Assembly (NCBI RefSeq): GCF_003477885.1
Contig: NZ_QUEE01000019.1
Coordinates: forward strand, 1-64,000
Direction: 5' to 3'
Length of the DNA stretch: 64,000 nt
Source: Lachnotalea sp. AF33-28
GTDB taxonomy: Bacteria; Bacillota; Clostridia; Lachnospirales; Lachnospiraceae
Shown here piece by piece: positions 9,175 to 17,097 of this stretch. The notes under the pieces are model-generated. The model was not told where the DNA came from and did no database searches. It was given only the letters and a program-made list of their open reading frames with translations. Within the stretch, counting starts at the first letter, position 1, and each line of letters opens with the position of its first letter. The translations under genes were made by a program, and so were the position numbers.

Positions 9175-10425
9175 ATGAAAATCGCAGTAGCAGGAACCGG
9201 ATACGTAGGCTTATCCAACGCAGTATTGCTGGCTCAGCACAATCACGTGTATGCGCTGGATATAATTCCGGAAAAAGTAGAAATGATCAATAACAGGAAG
9301 TCTCCCATAGTGGATAAGGAGATCGAAGAGTATCTGTCTTCAAAAAGGCTGGACCTCACAGCCACGCTGGATGCAGAGGAAGCGTACGGCGATGCGGATT
9401 TTGTCATCATATCCACGCCTACAAATTATGATCCACAGCTCAATTATTTTGACACATCATCCGTGGAGGCCGTGATTGAGCTGGTTATGAAAATCAACCC
9501 CAATGCCGTCATGGTCATCAAATCAACGGTTCCGGTGGGATATACAGCTTCTGTAAGGGAAAAATATAACTGTGACAACATCCTGTTCAGCCCGGAATTT
9601 TTAAGAGAGGGGCGGGCGCTTTATGATAACCTCTATCCGTCCCGCATCATCGTCGGAGCCCCTCTTACGGACGAACGCCTGCAGAGGGCTGCCCATACCT
9701 TTGCGGATCTTTTAAAACAGGGAGCGCTTAAGGAGGAAATCCCGGTTCTGTTTACCAATCCTACGGAAGCGGAGGCGGTGAAGCTGTTTGCCAACACCTA
9801 TCTGGCGCTTCGCGTATCCTTTTTTAATGAGCTGGATACCTATGCTGAGGTGCGCGGACTGGATACCCGGCAGATCATTGAGGGCGTCGGACTGGATCCC
9901 CGTATTGGCACACATTACAACAATCCTTCCTTTGGTTACGGAGGCTACTGCCTCCCTAAGGATACTAAGCAGCTGCTGGCCAATTATGACAATGTGCCGA
10001 ATAATATCATCGGCGCCATCGTGGATGCCAACCGCACGAGAAAAGACTTTATCGCGGAACGGGTTCTGGAAAAGGCAGGCTATTTCGGCAGTACATCGGA
10101 CGGCCCGCGCAGGACCGCCGGGCGGGACGGCACGCCCGGCAAAAACTGTATCATCGGCGTATACCGGCTGACCATGAAGTCACATTCCGACAACTTCCGC
10201 CAAAGCTCCATCCAGGGGGTAATGAAGAGGATTAAGGCCAAGGGCGCGGAGGTTGTGGTATTTGAGCCGACGCTGACAGAGGAACGTTTCTTTGGCAGCA
10301 GGGTGATCCGTGACCTGGATGAGTTTAAGAAGATCAGCGATGTGATCATTGCAAACCGGTACAGCCCGCAGCTTGAGGATGTCATGGATAAAATCTATAC
10401 CAGAGATCTGTATTTCAGGGACTAA
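9175..10425 (+). CDS. ugd: UDP-glucose 6-dehydrogenase
   Basis: Oxidises UDP-glucose to UDP-glucuronate with two NAD+, feeding capsule or cell-wall glycan synthesis in the cytoplasm. The N-terminal Rossmann motif GTGYVGLSNAVLL is at residues 8-20. The catalytic Cys lies in YGGYCLPKDTKQL near residue 260 and the C-terminal UDP-binding domain carries VYRLTMKSHSDNFRQSSIQG. Length 416 aa exceeds the usual 388-ish because a GC-rich stretch of about 20 residues (near 304-323, rich in Gly, Arg and Pro) sits between AGYFG and the CIIGVYRL strand. Start ATG 9175 follows ATAGGAGAA. It stands alone, downstream of a pseudogene, and probably belongs with the glycan genes at the window start. Confidence 0.93.
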   Translation: MKIAVAGTGYVGLSNAVLLAQHNHVYALDIIPEKVEMINNRKSPIVDKEIEEYLSSKRLDLTATLDAEEAYGDADFVIISTPTNYDPQLNYFDTSSVEAVIELVMKINPNAVMVIKSTVPVGYTASVREKYNCDNILFSPEFLREGRALYDNLYPSRIIVGAPLTDERLQRAAHTFADLLKQGALKEEIPVLFTNPTEAEAVKLFANTYLALRVSFFNELDTYAEVRGLDTRQIIEGVGLDPRIGTHYNNPSFGYGGYCLPKDTKQLLANYDNVPNNIIGAIVDANRTRKDFIAERVLEKAGYFGSTSDGPRRTAGRDGTPGKNCIIGVYRLTMKSHSDNFRQSSIQGVMKRIKAKGAEVVVFEPTLTEERFFGSRVIRDLDEFKKISDVIIANRYSPQLEDVMDKIYTRDLYFRD

Positions 10426-10580
10426 TATCCGCATAATTATCACCGCTCGGGCGATACTATTCACTGATAAACTGTTTTTACGCGATTAACAGTGAACAGA
10501 GTGCCTGATCGTGCGCTGACCTGTTTAATTTACTATAAATGTATCAGTACATCAGACGTATACATTGGGAGGGGTTAGCA

Positions 10581-12188
10581 ATGAACCGTAAATTGTATTA
10601 TAATGGCCAGATTCTCACTATGGATGACCGCTATCACAGTCCGGAAGCCGTGCTGACAGAAAACGGCCGGATCATGGCTCTTGGAAGGACGGAAGAGCTG
10701 AAAACGATCGGCAGGGATGCGGAACAGGTGGATTTGGAGGGGGCAGCAATGCTGCCCGGTTTTATCGACGGACATTCCCATCTGACTGCTGCAGCTTATC
10801 AGCTTTTAATGGTGAACGTCAACCCGTCCCCAACCGGCCGCTGCAACAGTGTGGAAGAACTTGTGGAAGAAGGCATTCGTGCTCTGGCGCAGACCCATCT
10901 GGAGGATGGCCAGTGGTTTATGGGGATGGGATACGACAATTCCGTCTATCCGGACGGAAAACATCCCACAAGGGAGGACCTGGATAAAATCAGCCGGGAT
11001 ATTCCTGTATCCATGATGCATGTATCGGGCCATCTCTGCGTGGTAAATACGAAAGCGATGGAACTGCTGGGCTACGGCGGCAGCGGATATGAGGTACCGG
11101 AAGGCGGTGTGGTGCAGCCGGACGGCCTGTTAAAAGAACAGGCGTTTCTTGCGCCCCATAAGCAGAAACTCATGCAGGGTCCGGGTCCGGATCAGGTGCT
11201 GAAGGCGGTTGGAAGGGCTTCCAGGCTGTATGCGTCCTATGGCATCACCACCGCACAGGATGGCAGAACCACCCGGTCGGATTATGAGTTATTGAAGGCG
11301 GCCGGAGCGGCAGGCCTTCTGAAAAATGATGTGATATCCTATATGGCTGTGGATTGCGCCAAAGAGTTTCTTCCCAGACAGTACCCCGCATTAAACGGAT
11401 ATATGAATCATTACCGCCCGGCCGGCTGCAAGATCTACCTGGACGGTTCCCCCCAGGGAAAGACAGCCTGGCTGTCACAGCCCTATCTGGTGCCGCCGGA
11501 CGGGCAGAACGAGGAGTATCGAGGCTTTCCTGTGATGGAAAGCGAGGATGTATTCCAGGTGATGGAAACCTGCATTAGAAATCACTGGCAGATCAATGTG
11601 CACGCCAATGGGGATGAGGCGATCGAACAGATGATCCGCTGCTATACAAAAGCGCTCAAGGCTGTGGAGCATCCGGAGAAGCTCCGTCCCGTAGTCATAC
11701 ATTGCCAGACGGTTCGGGAAGATCAGCTGGACCGCTTGAAAGGTATCGGCATGCTGCCGAGCTTTTTCCTGGATCATGTATATTATTGGGGAGATTATCA
11801 CTTTGAATCCGTGCTGGGGCCGGAGAGAGCCGAGCGGATCAGTCCCGCCGCTTCTGCGGTAAAGCGAAGTATGTCCTTTACCCTGCATCAGGATTCCCCG
11901 GTGGTGCCGCCCAATATCCTGTTTTCCATCCATAACGCGGTGAACCGGAAAACCAAAAACGGCATGGTTCTGGGAGAAGAGCAGCGCGTACCTGTTATCG
12001 AAGCGCTGAAGGCCGCTACCGTCTATGCGGCATATCAGATTTTTGAAGAAGAAAACAAGGGCAGTATCACGCCGGGCAAGCTGGCGGATTTTGTGATTCT
12101 GGACCAGAATCCGCTGAAGGCGGATAAGGAAACGCTCAAAGACATCAAAGTTTTAAGAACGATTAAAGAGGGAGAGGACATTCTATGA
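10581..12188 (+). CDS. YtcJ-like metal-dependent amidohydrolase (Amidohydro_3)
   Basis: Member of the amidohydrolase superfamily that hydrolyses C-N bonds of small amides; substrates of YtcJ-like members are mostly unknown. The metal ligands are visible as GFIDGHSHL (His65, His67), HANGDEA near residue 350, a His in VVIHCQ and the Asp of LHQDSPVVPP. The C-terminal beta-sandwich ends with GKLADFVILDQNP. Length 535 aa is normal. Start ATG 10581 is chosen because GGGAGGGG lies just upstream. The stop overlaps the nitroreductase start (ATGA), so the two are one operon. A palindromic TTCACTG/CAGTGAA (10460-10496) lies upstream in the leader region. Confidence 0.88.
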   Translation: MNRKLYYNGQILTMDDRYHSPEAVLTENGRIMALGRTEELKTIGRDAEQVDLEGAAMLPGFIDGHSHLTAAAYQLLMVNVNPSPTGRCNSVEELVEEGIRALAQTHLEDGQWFMGMGYDNSVYPDGKHPTREDLDKISRDIPVSMMHVSGHLCVVNTKAMELLGYGGSGYEVPEGGVVQPDGLLKEQAFLAPHKQKLMQGPGPDQVLKAVGRASRLYASYGITTAQDGRTTRSDYELLKAAGAAGLLKNDVISYMAVDCAKEFLPRQYPALNGYMNHYRPAGCKIYLDGSPQGKTAWLSQPYLVPPDGQNEEYRGFPVMESEDVFQVMETCIRNHWQINVHANGDEAIEQMIRCYTKALKAVEHPEKLRPVVIHCQTVREDQLDRLKGIGMLPSFFLDHVYYWGDYHFESVLGPERAERISPAASAVKRSMSFTLHQDSPVVPPNILFSIHNAVNRKTKNGMVLGEEQRVPVIEALKAATVYAAYQIFEEENKGSITPGKLADFVILDQNPLKADKETLKDIKVLRTIKEGEDIL

Positions 12189-12709
12189 ACCAGGTAATTG
12201 AAAATATTTTAACCCGAAGAAGCATTCGTTCATTTAAAGACTGGCCGCTGGCGGAGGACGATCTGGAACAGATCGTCCGGGCCGGAATCTACGCACCCAG
12301 CGGCATGAACCGGCAGAGCTGGCATTTTTCTGTTCTCACCGGCAAAGATTTGATCCGTAAGCTGGCCAGCGCCATCGGAAAAGAACTGGGCAGGGATGAA
12401 AGCTATGATTTCTATAATCCTGCAGCGCTGATCATCTGTTCCAATGAAAGGGATAATTCCAACGGAGAGGCAGATTGTGCCTGCGCCATGGAAAATATCA
12501 TGCTGGCTGCCCATTCTCTGGGGATCGGTTCCGTATGGATCAACCAGTGCAAGGATACCTGTGATGCGCCCGCTGTGCGGGAGATACTGGACCGATACGC
12601 GGTTCCGTCCGGACACAGGGTGTACGGCATGGCTGCGCTGGGATATGCGGCGAAGGATCCGGAGAGCAAGCCCAGGGCGGAAGGCACAGTTACATATCTG
12701 AAGGGGTGA
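12185..12709 (+). CDS. Nitroreductase-family flavoprotein
   Basis: FMN-dependent NAD(P)H oxidoreductase. The N-terminal RRSIRSFKDWPL binds the FMN phosphate, APSGMNRQSWHF (about residues 38-49) is the classic second motif, and IGSVWINQC near residue 120 and MAALGYA near 155 complete the FMN site. Length 174 aa is typical of the short FMN reductase-like branch. It overlaps the preceding amidohydrolase by 4 bases and is followed by a strong terminator. The physiological substrate cannot be read from sequence. Confidence 0.9.
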   Translation: MNQVIENILTRRSIRSFKDWPLAEDDLEQIVRAGIYAPSGMNRQSWHFSVLTGKDLIRKLASAIGKELGRDESYDFYNPAALIICSNERDNSNGEADCACAMENIMLAAHSLGIGSVWINQCKDTCDAPAVREILDRYAVPSGHRVYGMAALGYAAKDPESKPRAEGTVTYLKG

Positions 12710-12729
12710 AAGACGGTGCCGTGACGGTC

Positions 12730-12781
12730 AAAACGGGCTTTCACGGCTGCCGATAGAGGAACCGTGAAAACCCGTTTTTTT
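12730..12781 (+). terminator. Rho-independent terminator after nitroreductase
   Basis: Arms AAAACGGGCTTTCACGG (12730-12746) and CCGTGAAAACCCGTTTT (12762-12778) form a long stem with one mismatch, followed by a T-run. Confidence 0.93.
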
Positions 12782-12853
12782 CGGTCCATAAAATGCGCCG
12801 TCTGAACTGTTGCGTATAGTAACTTACAGCGCGGTATGAATGTATAATAGGAC

Positions 12854-12981
12854 TTGACCTTTCTGTTGTTTTGTGGTAATTTAAAATAGTTAGTTCTGGC
12901 TAACTTTAAAATGCTGCCTTCATACAGACAGCATTTTATATTCGCTGGTTTATTTTTTGTGCTTGAATTAGCATAAACTAA
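12854..12981 (+). promoter_or_regulatory. Promoter with two DtxR/IdeR-like operators and an attenuator-like hairpin
   Basis: TTGACC (12854-12859) and TAATTT (12877-12882) are 17 bases apart. Directly after is AGTTAGTTCTGGCTAACT (12888-12905), a palindrome of the form TTAG-N6-CTAA. A second TTAG-N6-CTAA lies at 12968-12981. This spacing matches the core of the iron/manganese DtxR-IdeR box. Between them a 10-bp hairpin TAAAATGCTG/CAGCATTTTA (12907-12938) could stop a short transcript. The 350-base gap 12710-13060 holds nothing else I can name. Confidence 0.55.
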
Positions 12982-13060
12982 CTTAAAAAGGATTTAATCA
13001 GTCTATGTTACATCCATCGCATAAACCTGTACAGCAACTATAAGAAAAGGAGACGGTCAT

Positions 13061-13342
13061 ATGAGCATTGTTATTGTAGGCGGAAATGAGAGGATGGAAG
13101 GGAAGTACCTGGATATCTGCAGAGAATACGGGTGCAGGGCGAAGGTGTTTACAAAAGAGAAGGGATCCTTAAAAAAGAAACTGGGATGTCCGGATCTGGT
13201 GATTCTCTTTACCGGTGCAGTTTCGCATAAGATGGTGATCAGTGCGGCGGCCGAAGCGAAGAAAAACCGCATTCCGGTAGCATGGGCCCATACCAGCAGC
13301 GCTTCGGCGCTGCATGCAGTGCTGGCGGAACACTGCGGCTGA
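13061..13342 (+). CDS. DUF2325-domain protein
   Basis: A 93-aa protein with the DUF2325 pattern: VIVGGNERMEGKY at the start, then CRAKVFTKEKGSLKKK, a hydrophobic strand DLVILFTGAVSHKM and a C-terminal VAWAHTSSASAL. The fold is a small Rossmann-like alpha/beta unit of unknown biochemical role. The start follows AAAAGGAGACGG. It stands downstream of two TTAG-N6-CTAA elements, which suggests metal-responsive control, although no transporter is next to it here. Confidence 0.85.
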   Translation: MSIVIVGGNERMEGKYLDICREYGCRAKVFTKEKGSLKKKLGCPDLVILFTGAVSHKMVISAAAEAKKNRIPVAWAHTSSASALHAVLAEHCG

Positions 13343-13423
13343 TTCAGCAGGACTGGCTCCTGTTACGGAGTTGTCACAAAAGCAGCGCATAACTGGGCTG
13401 AATTTGATCCTCATAGGGGTTCC

Positions 13424-13452
13424 TTGACATTCTCGGCCGCTCTTTTTATAAT
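13424..13452 (+). promoter_or_regulatory. Consensus sigma-A promoter of the response-regulator gene
   Basis: TTGACA (13424-13429), 17-base spacer, TATAAT (13447-13452): a perfect match to consensus, 76 bases before the ATG of the response regulator. Confidence 0.85.
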
Positions 13453-13528
13453 ACTTACATTGCTATGTTTAAATGACTGCTATTACATATACGGGAAATC
13501 ATGTGCGGTTATGATAGAGGAGCGGGAT

Positions 13529-14200
13529 ATGACACGGATCATGGTAGTGGAAGATGATGTTTATATAGGTAATATGCTGGAGGAGGTGCTCTGCAAAGAA
13601 GGCTATGAAGTGCTGCGCGCCTATTCGGGCACGGAAGCGCTGCTTCTCTTTACAGGTTCCCGGCCGGATCTCATCCTGCTGGATCTGATGCTGCCAGGGC
13701 TCTCTGGGGAAGAAGTGCTTCAGCAGCTTCGGGGGATTCCGGTCATAGTGGTCAGCGCCAGGGCGGGTATTGACGATAAGGTGGACCTCCTGCTTGGCGG
13801 AGCGGCCGACTACATTACCAAACCGTTTGAACCCAGGGAACTGCTGGCGCGGATTGCTGTTCAGATAAGAAAAAATGTATCCCTGCCGCAAAGCAGCTGC
13901 CTGGATTTCGAGCAGCTGCATCTGGATCCGGATACCCGCCAGGTAACAGCCGGTACGAAACAGGTCCATTTGACCAGAACAGAATTTGCCATTTTAAAGC
14001 TGCTGATGCAAAATCCAAGCCAGGTGGTCACCAAAACGCAGATTTTGGATCTGATCAGTTTGGATACGCCGGACTGTATGGAGAGCTCGCTGAAGGTTCA
14101 TATCAGCAACCTGCGCAGAAAGCTGCGTGAGCCGACAAATAAGGATTACATTGAAGCGGTATGGGGAATCGGCTTTAAGCTTAAGAAAGGCGGCTCATGA
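13529..14200 (+). CDS. OmpR/PhoB-family response regulator
   Basis: Two-component transcription factor of 223 aa. The receiver domain (1-115) has the acidic pair Glu8-Asp9-Asp10, phospho-acceptor Asp52 in LLDLMLPG, the Ser in VVSA and Lys in YITKPF. The C-terminal winged-helix domain shows LTRTEFAILKLLMQNP and VHISNLRRKLREP. Start ATG 13529 is chosen because an upstream in-frame start falls inside the promoter. Its partner kinase is probably the one at 16081, with an ABC transporter between them. Four direct repeats right after the stop (14205-14247) are the likely binding site of this protein. Confidence 0.93.
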   Translation: MTRIMVVEDDVYIGNMLEEVLCKEGYEVLRAYSGTEALLLFTGSRPDLILLDLMLPGLSGEEVLQQLRGIPVIVVSARAGIDDKVDLLLGGAADYITKPFEPRELLARIAVQIRKNVSLPQSSCLDFEQLHLDPDTRQVTAGTKQVHLTRTEFAILKLLMQNPSQVVTKTQILDLISLDTPDCMESSLKVHISNLRRKLREPTNKDYIEAVWGIGFKLKKGGS

Positions 14201-14204
14201 ACTG

Positions 14205-14247
14205 TCTTAACCGTTTCTTAACCGTTCTCTTAACCTTTTTCTTAACC
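14205..14247 (+). promoter_or_regulatory. Four direct repeats TCTTAACC, likely response-regulator operator
   Basis: TCTTAACC starts at 14205, 14216, 14228 and 14240, so the period is 11-12 bases, one DNA turn, as for OmpR/PhoB-type regulators bound on one face. A TATCAT (-10-like) follows at 14257-14262 and the ABC transporter gene begins at 14292, so the array sits where an activator would stand. Confidence 0.8.
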
Positions 14248-14291
14248 ATGTCATGCTATCATTGGTTCATCAAGCATAAGGAGGCATTGAT

Positions 14292-15203
14292 ATGGAGTAC
14301 ATTTTAAGCACGGAAGCGCTTTCAAAACAGTATAAGAATTTCAAAGCGCTCAACGGCCTTACCATGCATGTGGAGAAAGGGGCGATCTATGGGTTTGTCG
14401 GCAGAAACGGGGCCGGTAAAACCACGCTGATCCGTTTAATCTGCGGGCTGCAGCAGCCCACTTCCGGAACCTATACGCTCTATGGGATAAAGAATACATC
14501 CAAAGAAATACAAGAGGCAAGGCGGCGGATGGGAGCGGTGGTCGAAACCCCATCTCTCTATCAGGACATGACTGCGGAGGAAAACCTCCGTGAGCAGTAC
14601 CGCATCATCGGGCGCCCGTCCTTTCATGGCATACAGGAGCTGCTCGCCCTGGTGGGGCTCTCCGATACCGGGAGAAAAAAGGTGCGGAATTTTTCTTTGG
14701 GAATGCGTCAGCGCCTCGGCATTGCGGTAGCGCTTTCAGGGGATCCTGATTTCCTGGTTCTGGATGAGCCAGCTAACGGCCTGGATCCGCAGGGAATCAT
14801 AGAGATGAGAGAGCTGATCCTGAAGCTGAACCGGGAGAGGCAGATCACCGTGCTGATCTCCAGCCATATACTGGATGAACTGTCCCGGCTGGCCACTCAT
14901 TACGGTTTTATAGATCATGGCAGCATCATAAAAGAAATCAGCGCGGATAAACTGGAGGAGGCCTGCCGCAAATGCATGCACATGGAAGTCTCCGATATCC
15001 GTGCCCTGATCCGTGTGCTGGATCTAAACAAGATGGAATACACAGTACTTTCCGACACTGCCGCTGAGATTTATGGGGAATGCAATGTGTCCGATCTCAT
15101 CCTTGCCCTGAAAAACGAGGGCTGCGAAGTCATGAAAATCGCAGAGAGAGATGAGAGCCTGGAGAGCTATTACATCAATCTGATCGGAGGTACTGAAAAA
15201 TGA
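14292..15203 (+). CDS. ABC transporter ATP-binding protein (BcrA/lantibiotic-protection type)
   Basis: Nucleotide-binding subunit, 303 aa. Walker A GRNGAGKTT (37-45), signature FSLGMRQRLG, Walker B FLVLDEPANGLDP and the switch His in ISSHILDEL are intact. The C-terminal 80 residues are the extension seen in drug and peptide exporters of the BcrA type. The start follows AAGGAGG. It overlaps the permease gene by 4 bases and lies between a response regulator and a histidine kinase, an arrangement typical of systems that sense and export cell-envelope-active peptides. The substrate is inferred from context only. Confidence 0.92.
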   Translation: MEYILSTEALSKQYKNFKALNGLTMHVEKGAIYGFVGRNGAGKTTLIRLICGLQQPTSGTYTLYGIKNTSKEIQEARRRMGAVVETPSLYQDMTAEENLREQYRIIGRPSFHGIQELLALVGLSDTGRKKVRNFSLGMRQRLGIAVALSGDPDFLVLDEPANGLDPQGIIEMRELILKLNRERQITVLISSHILDELSRLATHYGFIDHGSIIKEISADKLEEACRKCMHMEVSDIRALIRVLDLNKMEYTVLSDTAAEIYGECNVSDLILALKNEGCEVMKIAERDESLESYYINLIGGTEK

Positions 15204-16027
15204 GTAAACTGCTGCGTGCTAATTTTGCCCGTTTAATAAAAGACCGGGTCTTCCTTGCAGGCATGGCTGCGATGATCGTGTTTGCGGTGGGAAACTGTAT
15301 TGCCAATTATATAAATATGGTAAAGTATGAAGAGTCCGTCCGCTTTGACGATGTGTTCTTCGCATCTTATTCAGTGATCGGGATCCTTGTAGCCGCCTTT
15401 ATTAGCATCTTTATAGGAACGGAGTACGGGGACGGAACACTGCGCAATAAGGTGATCGTGGGATGCCGGCGGACGGATATCTATCTGGCGAATTTTCTCT
15501 GCTGTGCGGCGGCAGGGCTGCTCATGAACCTGGCCTATACCGTGATTGCCTGTGCGGTGGGAATCCCTCTGTTCGGCTTCTTTCATTCTGGGATTGCAGC
15601 GGTGCTTATTTTTACGCTGGACGGAATACTCATGACGGTGATGACCGCCTCCCTATTTACACTCATGTCCATGCATAACCAGAATAAGGCGCTCTCGGCG
15701 GTCATCAATCTGATGTTCATCTTTGTACTGCTGGCTCTTGCCATTTACCTGATGGCGAGGCTTGATGCGCCGGAATTCATAGAAGGCATCACGATTACGG
15801 AGGGCGGGATACAGTCCGCTGTGCCCGAACCGAATCCCAAGTATCTTACGCAGGCCCAAAGGGAGGTTTATCAGTTCTTTGCGGATCTGCTGCCTACCGG
15901 CCAGAGCATACAGATTGCGGGTTTAAGCGCTCCGCATCCCTGGAGAATGGCGCTATGTGCGGTTATTACCGCGGCCGCGGCCAGCATCGGCGGAGCCCTG
16001 GGCTTTCGCCGAAAAGACCTGAAATAA
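15200..16027 (+). CDS. ABC-2 type permease subunit
   Basis: Membrane partner of the preceding ATPase, 275 aa with six hydrophobic segments (for example MAAMIVFAVGNCIANYI, VIGILVAAFISIFIG and ALCAVITAAAASIGGALGF). It has the usual order of this family, with GTEYGDGTLRNKVIVG between helices 2 and 3. A periplasmic-side loop lies before the last helix. It is translationally coupled to the ATPase (ATGA overlap). The system probably confers resistance to an envelope-active compound. Confidence 0.88.
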   Translation: MSKLLRANFARLIKDRVFLAGMAAMIVFAVGNCIANYINMVKYEESVRFDDVFFASYSVIGILVAAFISIFIGTEYGDGTLRNKVIVGCRRTDIYLANFLCCAAAGLLMNLAYTVIACAVGIPLFGFFHSGIAAVLIFTLDGILMTVMTASLFTLMSMHNQNKALSAVINLMFIFVLLALAIYLMARLDAPEFIEGITITEGGIQSAVPEPNPKYLTQAQREVYQFFADLLPTGQSIQIAGLSAPHPWRMALCAVITAAAASIGGALGFRRKDLK

Positions 16028-16080
16028 AAAGGATCCCGCGAATGTCTTTGGTTCAATAGAATAAGAAAGCAGAGTAAAAT

Positions 16081-16965
16081 ATGGAACGATTGCTTAGCGC
16101 AGCGTGTGCATTCCTCCTGGCCGTGACAGCCGTGCTGCTCATGAAAATCTTCAGCCTGCATCGGGCGGCGGATCAAATCGGACGGGAATTCGGGGAAAGG
16201 CTGGATACCGATACCAATGTCGGCATCGATATACGGACGGCGGATAAGCATATGCGCCGTCTGGCAGCCCAGCTCGACTGTCAGTTAAAGATATTGCGGA
16301 AAGCCCAGATCCGTTATCGTCTCGGAGATCATGAGCTGAAAGAGTCGGTCGCCAACATATCCCACGATCTGCGCACTCCGCTGACAGCCATCATGGGGTA
16401 TCTGGAGCTCCTTAAGCGGGAACCCTTATCCGATGCGGCAAGGAACTATGCGGATATCATTGAAAACAGGGCGAACGCGCTGAAACATCTGACAGAAGAG
16501 CTGTTCTGCTATTCGCTCGCCGTGACGGCAGAGCAGTATGAACAGAGGGAAAACGTAAATATAAACCAGGTTCTTGAAGAGAGTGTGGCAGCCTTTTATG
16601 CGTCAATGAACGAACGGGGCATCTGCCCGCGGATACTTATGCCCAGGGTGCGGATTGAAAGGCGGCTGAATCGGGCCGCCCTTTTCCGCATCTTTGAAAA
16701 TGTGCTTGGAAATGCCGTGAAGTACAGCAGCGGTGATCTGACGATTGAACTTACGGACCAGGGAGTAATCACCTTTACAAACCGCGCGGATGGGATGGAT
16801 GAAGTGGCGGCGGGCAGGCTGTTTGACCGGTTTTATACGGTAAAAGCCGGCAGCCATTCCACCGGTCTGGGCCTGTCCATCGCCAAAACTCTGACTGAAC
16901 AGATGGGAGGACAGATATCGGCTGTCTGGCGGGATCAGCGTTTGACGGTGATTCTGAAGCTCTAA
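16081..16965 (+). CDS. Sensor histidine kinase
   Basis: A 294-aa kinase with one N-terminal membrane helix (residues 5-24) and almost no extracellular part, followed by a cytoplasmic linker. The H box is NISHDLRTPLTAIMGYLELL with His95. The ATPase domain shows FENVLGNAVKYS (N box) and STGLGLSIAKTL (G2 box). The lack of a sensor domain fits intramembrane-sensing kinases that read the state of a partner ABC transporter, here encoded just upstream. The ribosome binding site is poor (GCAGAG). It is probably the partner of the regulator at 13529. Confidence 0.9.
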   Translation: MERLLSAACAFLLAVTAVLLMKIFSLHRAADQIGREFGERLDTDTNVGIDIRTADKHMRRLAAQLDCQLKILRKAQIRYRLGDHELKESVANISHDLRTPLTAIMGYLELLKREPLSDAARNYADIIENRANALKHLTEELFCYSLAVTAEQYEQRENVNINQVLEESVAAFYASMNERGICPRILMPRVRIERRLNRAALFRIFENVLGNAVKYSSGDLTIELTDQGVITFTNRADGMDEVAAGRLFDRFYTVKAGSHSTGLGLSIAKTLTEQMGGQISAVWRDQRLTVILKL

Positions 16966-16998
16966 GGGCGTGAGTTTACAGCAACTGCCCGAAGGGTG

Positions 16999-17027
16999 TT
17001 GCTTAATTTGGAAAAGTATCCTATAAT
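16999..17027 (+). promoter_or_regulatory. Promoter of the radical-SAM / RNase G operon
   Basis: TTGCTT (16999-17004), 17-base spacer, TATAAT (17022-17027). The leader to ATG 17098 is 70 bases. GTATCC upstream of the -10 and GGATAC at 17089-17094 are inverted copies. Confidence 0.65.
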
Positions 17028-17097
17028 TATGCGTGTGTTCTGGATTGTACACAGCAACACCAAATATGCGTTTCGCACAAAATGAAAAGGATACAAC

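Noticed and set aside
13424..13528. Longer N-terminus for the response regulator
   Set aside because: The added residues are encoded by the promoter itself and look like a hydrophobic artefact; the receiver domain begins at ATG 13529.
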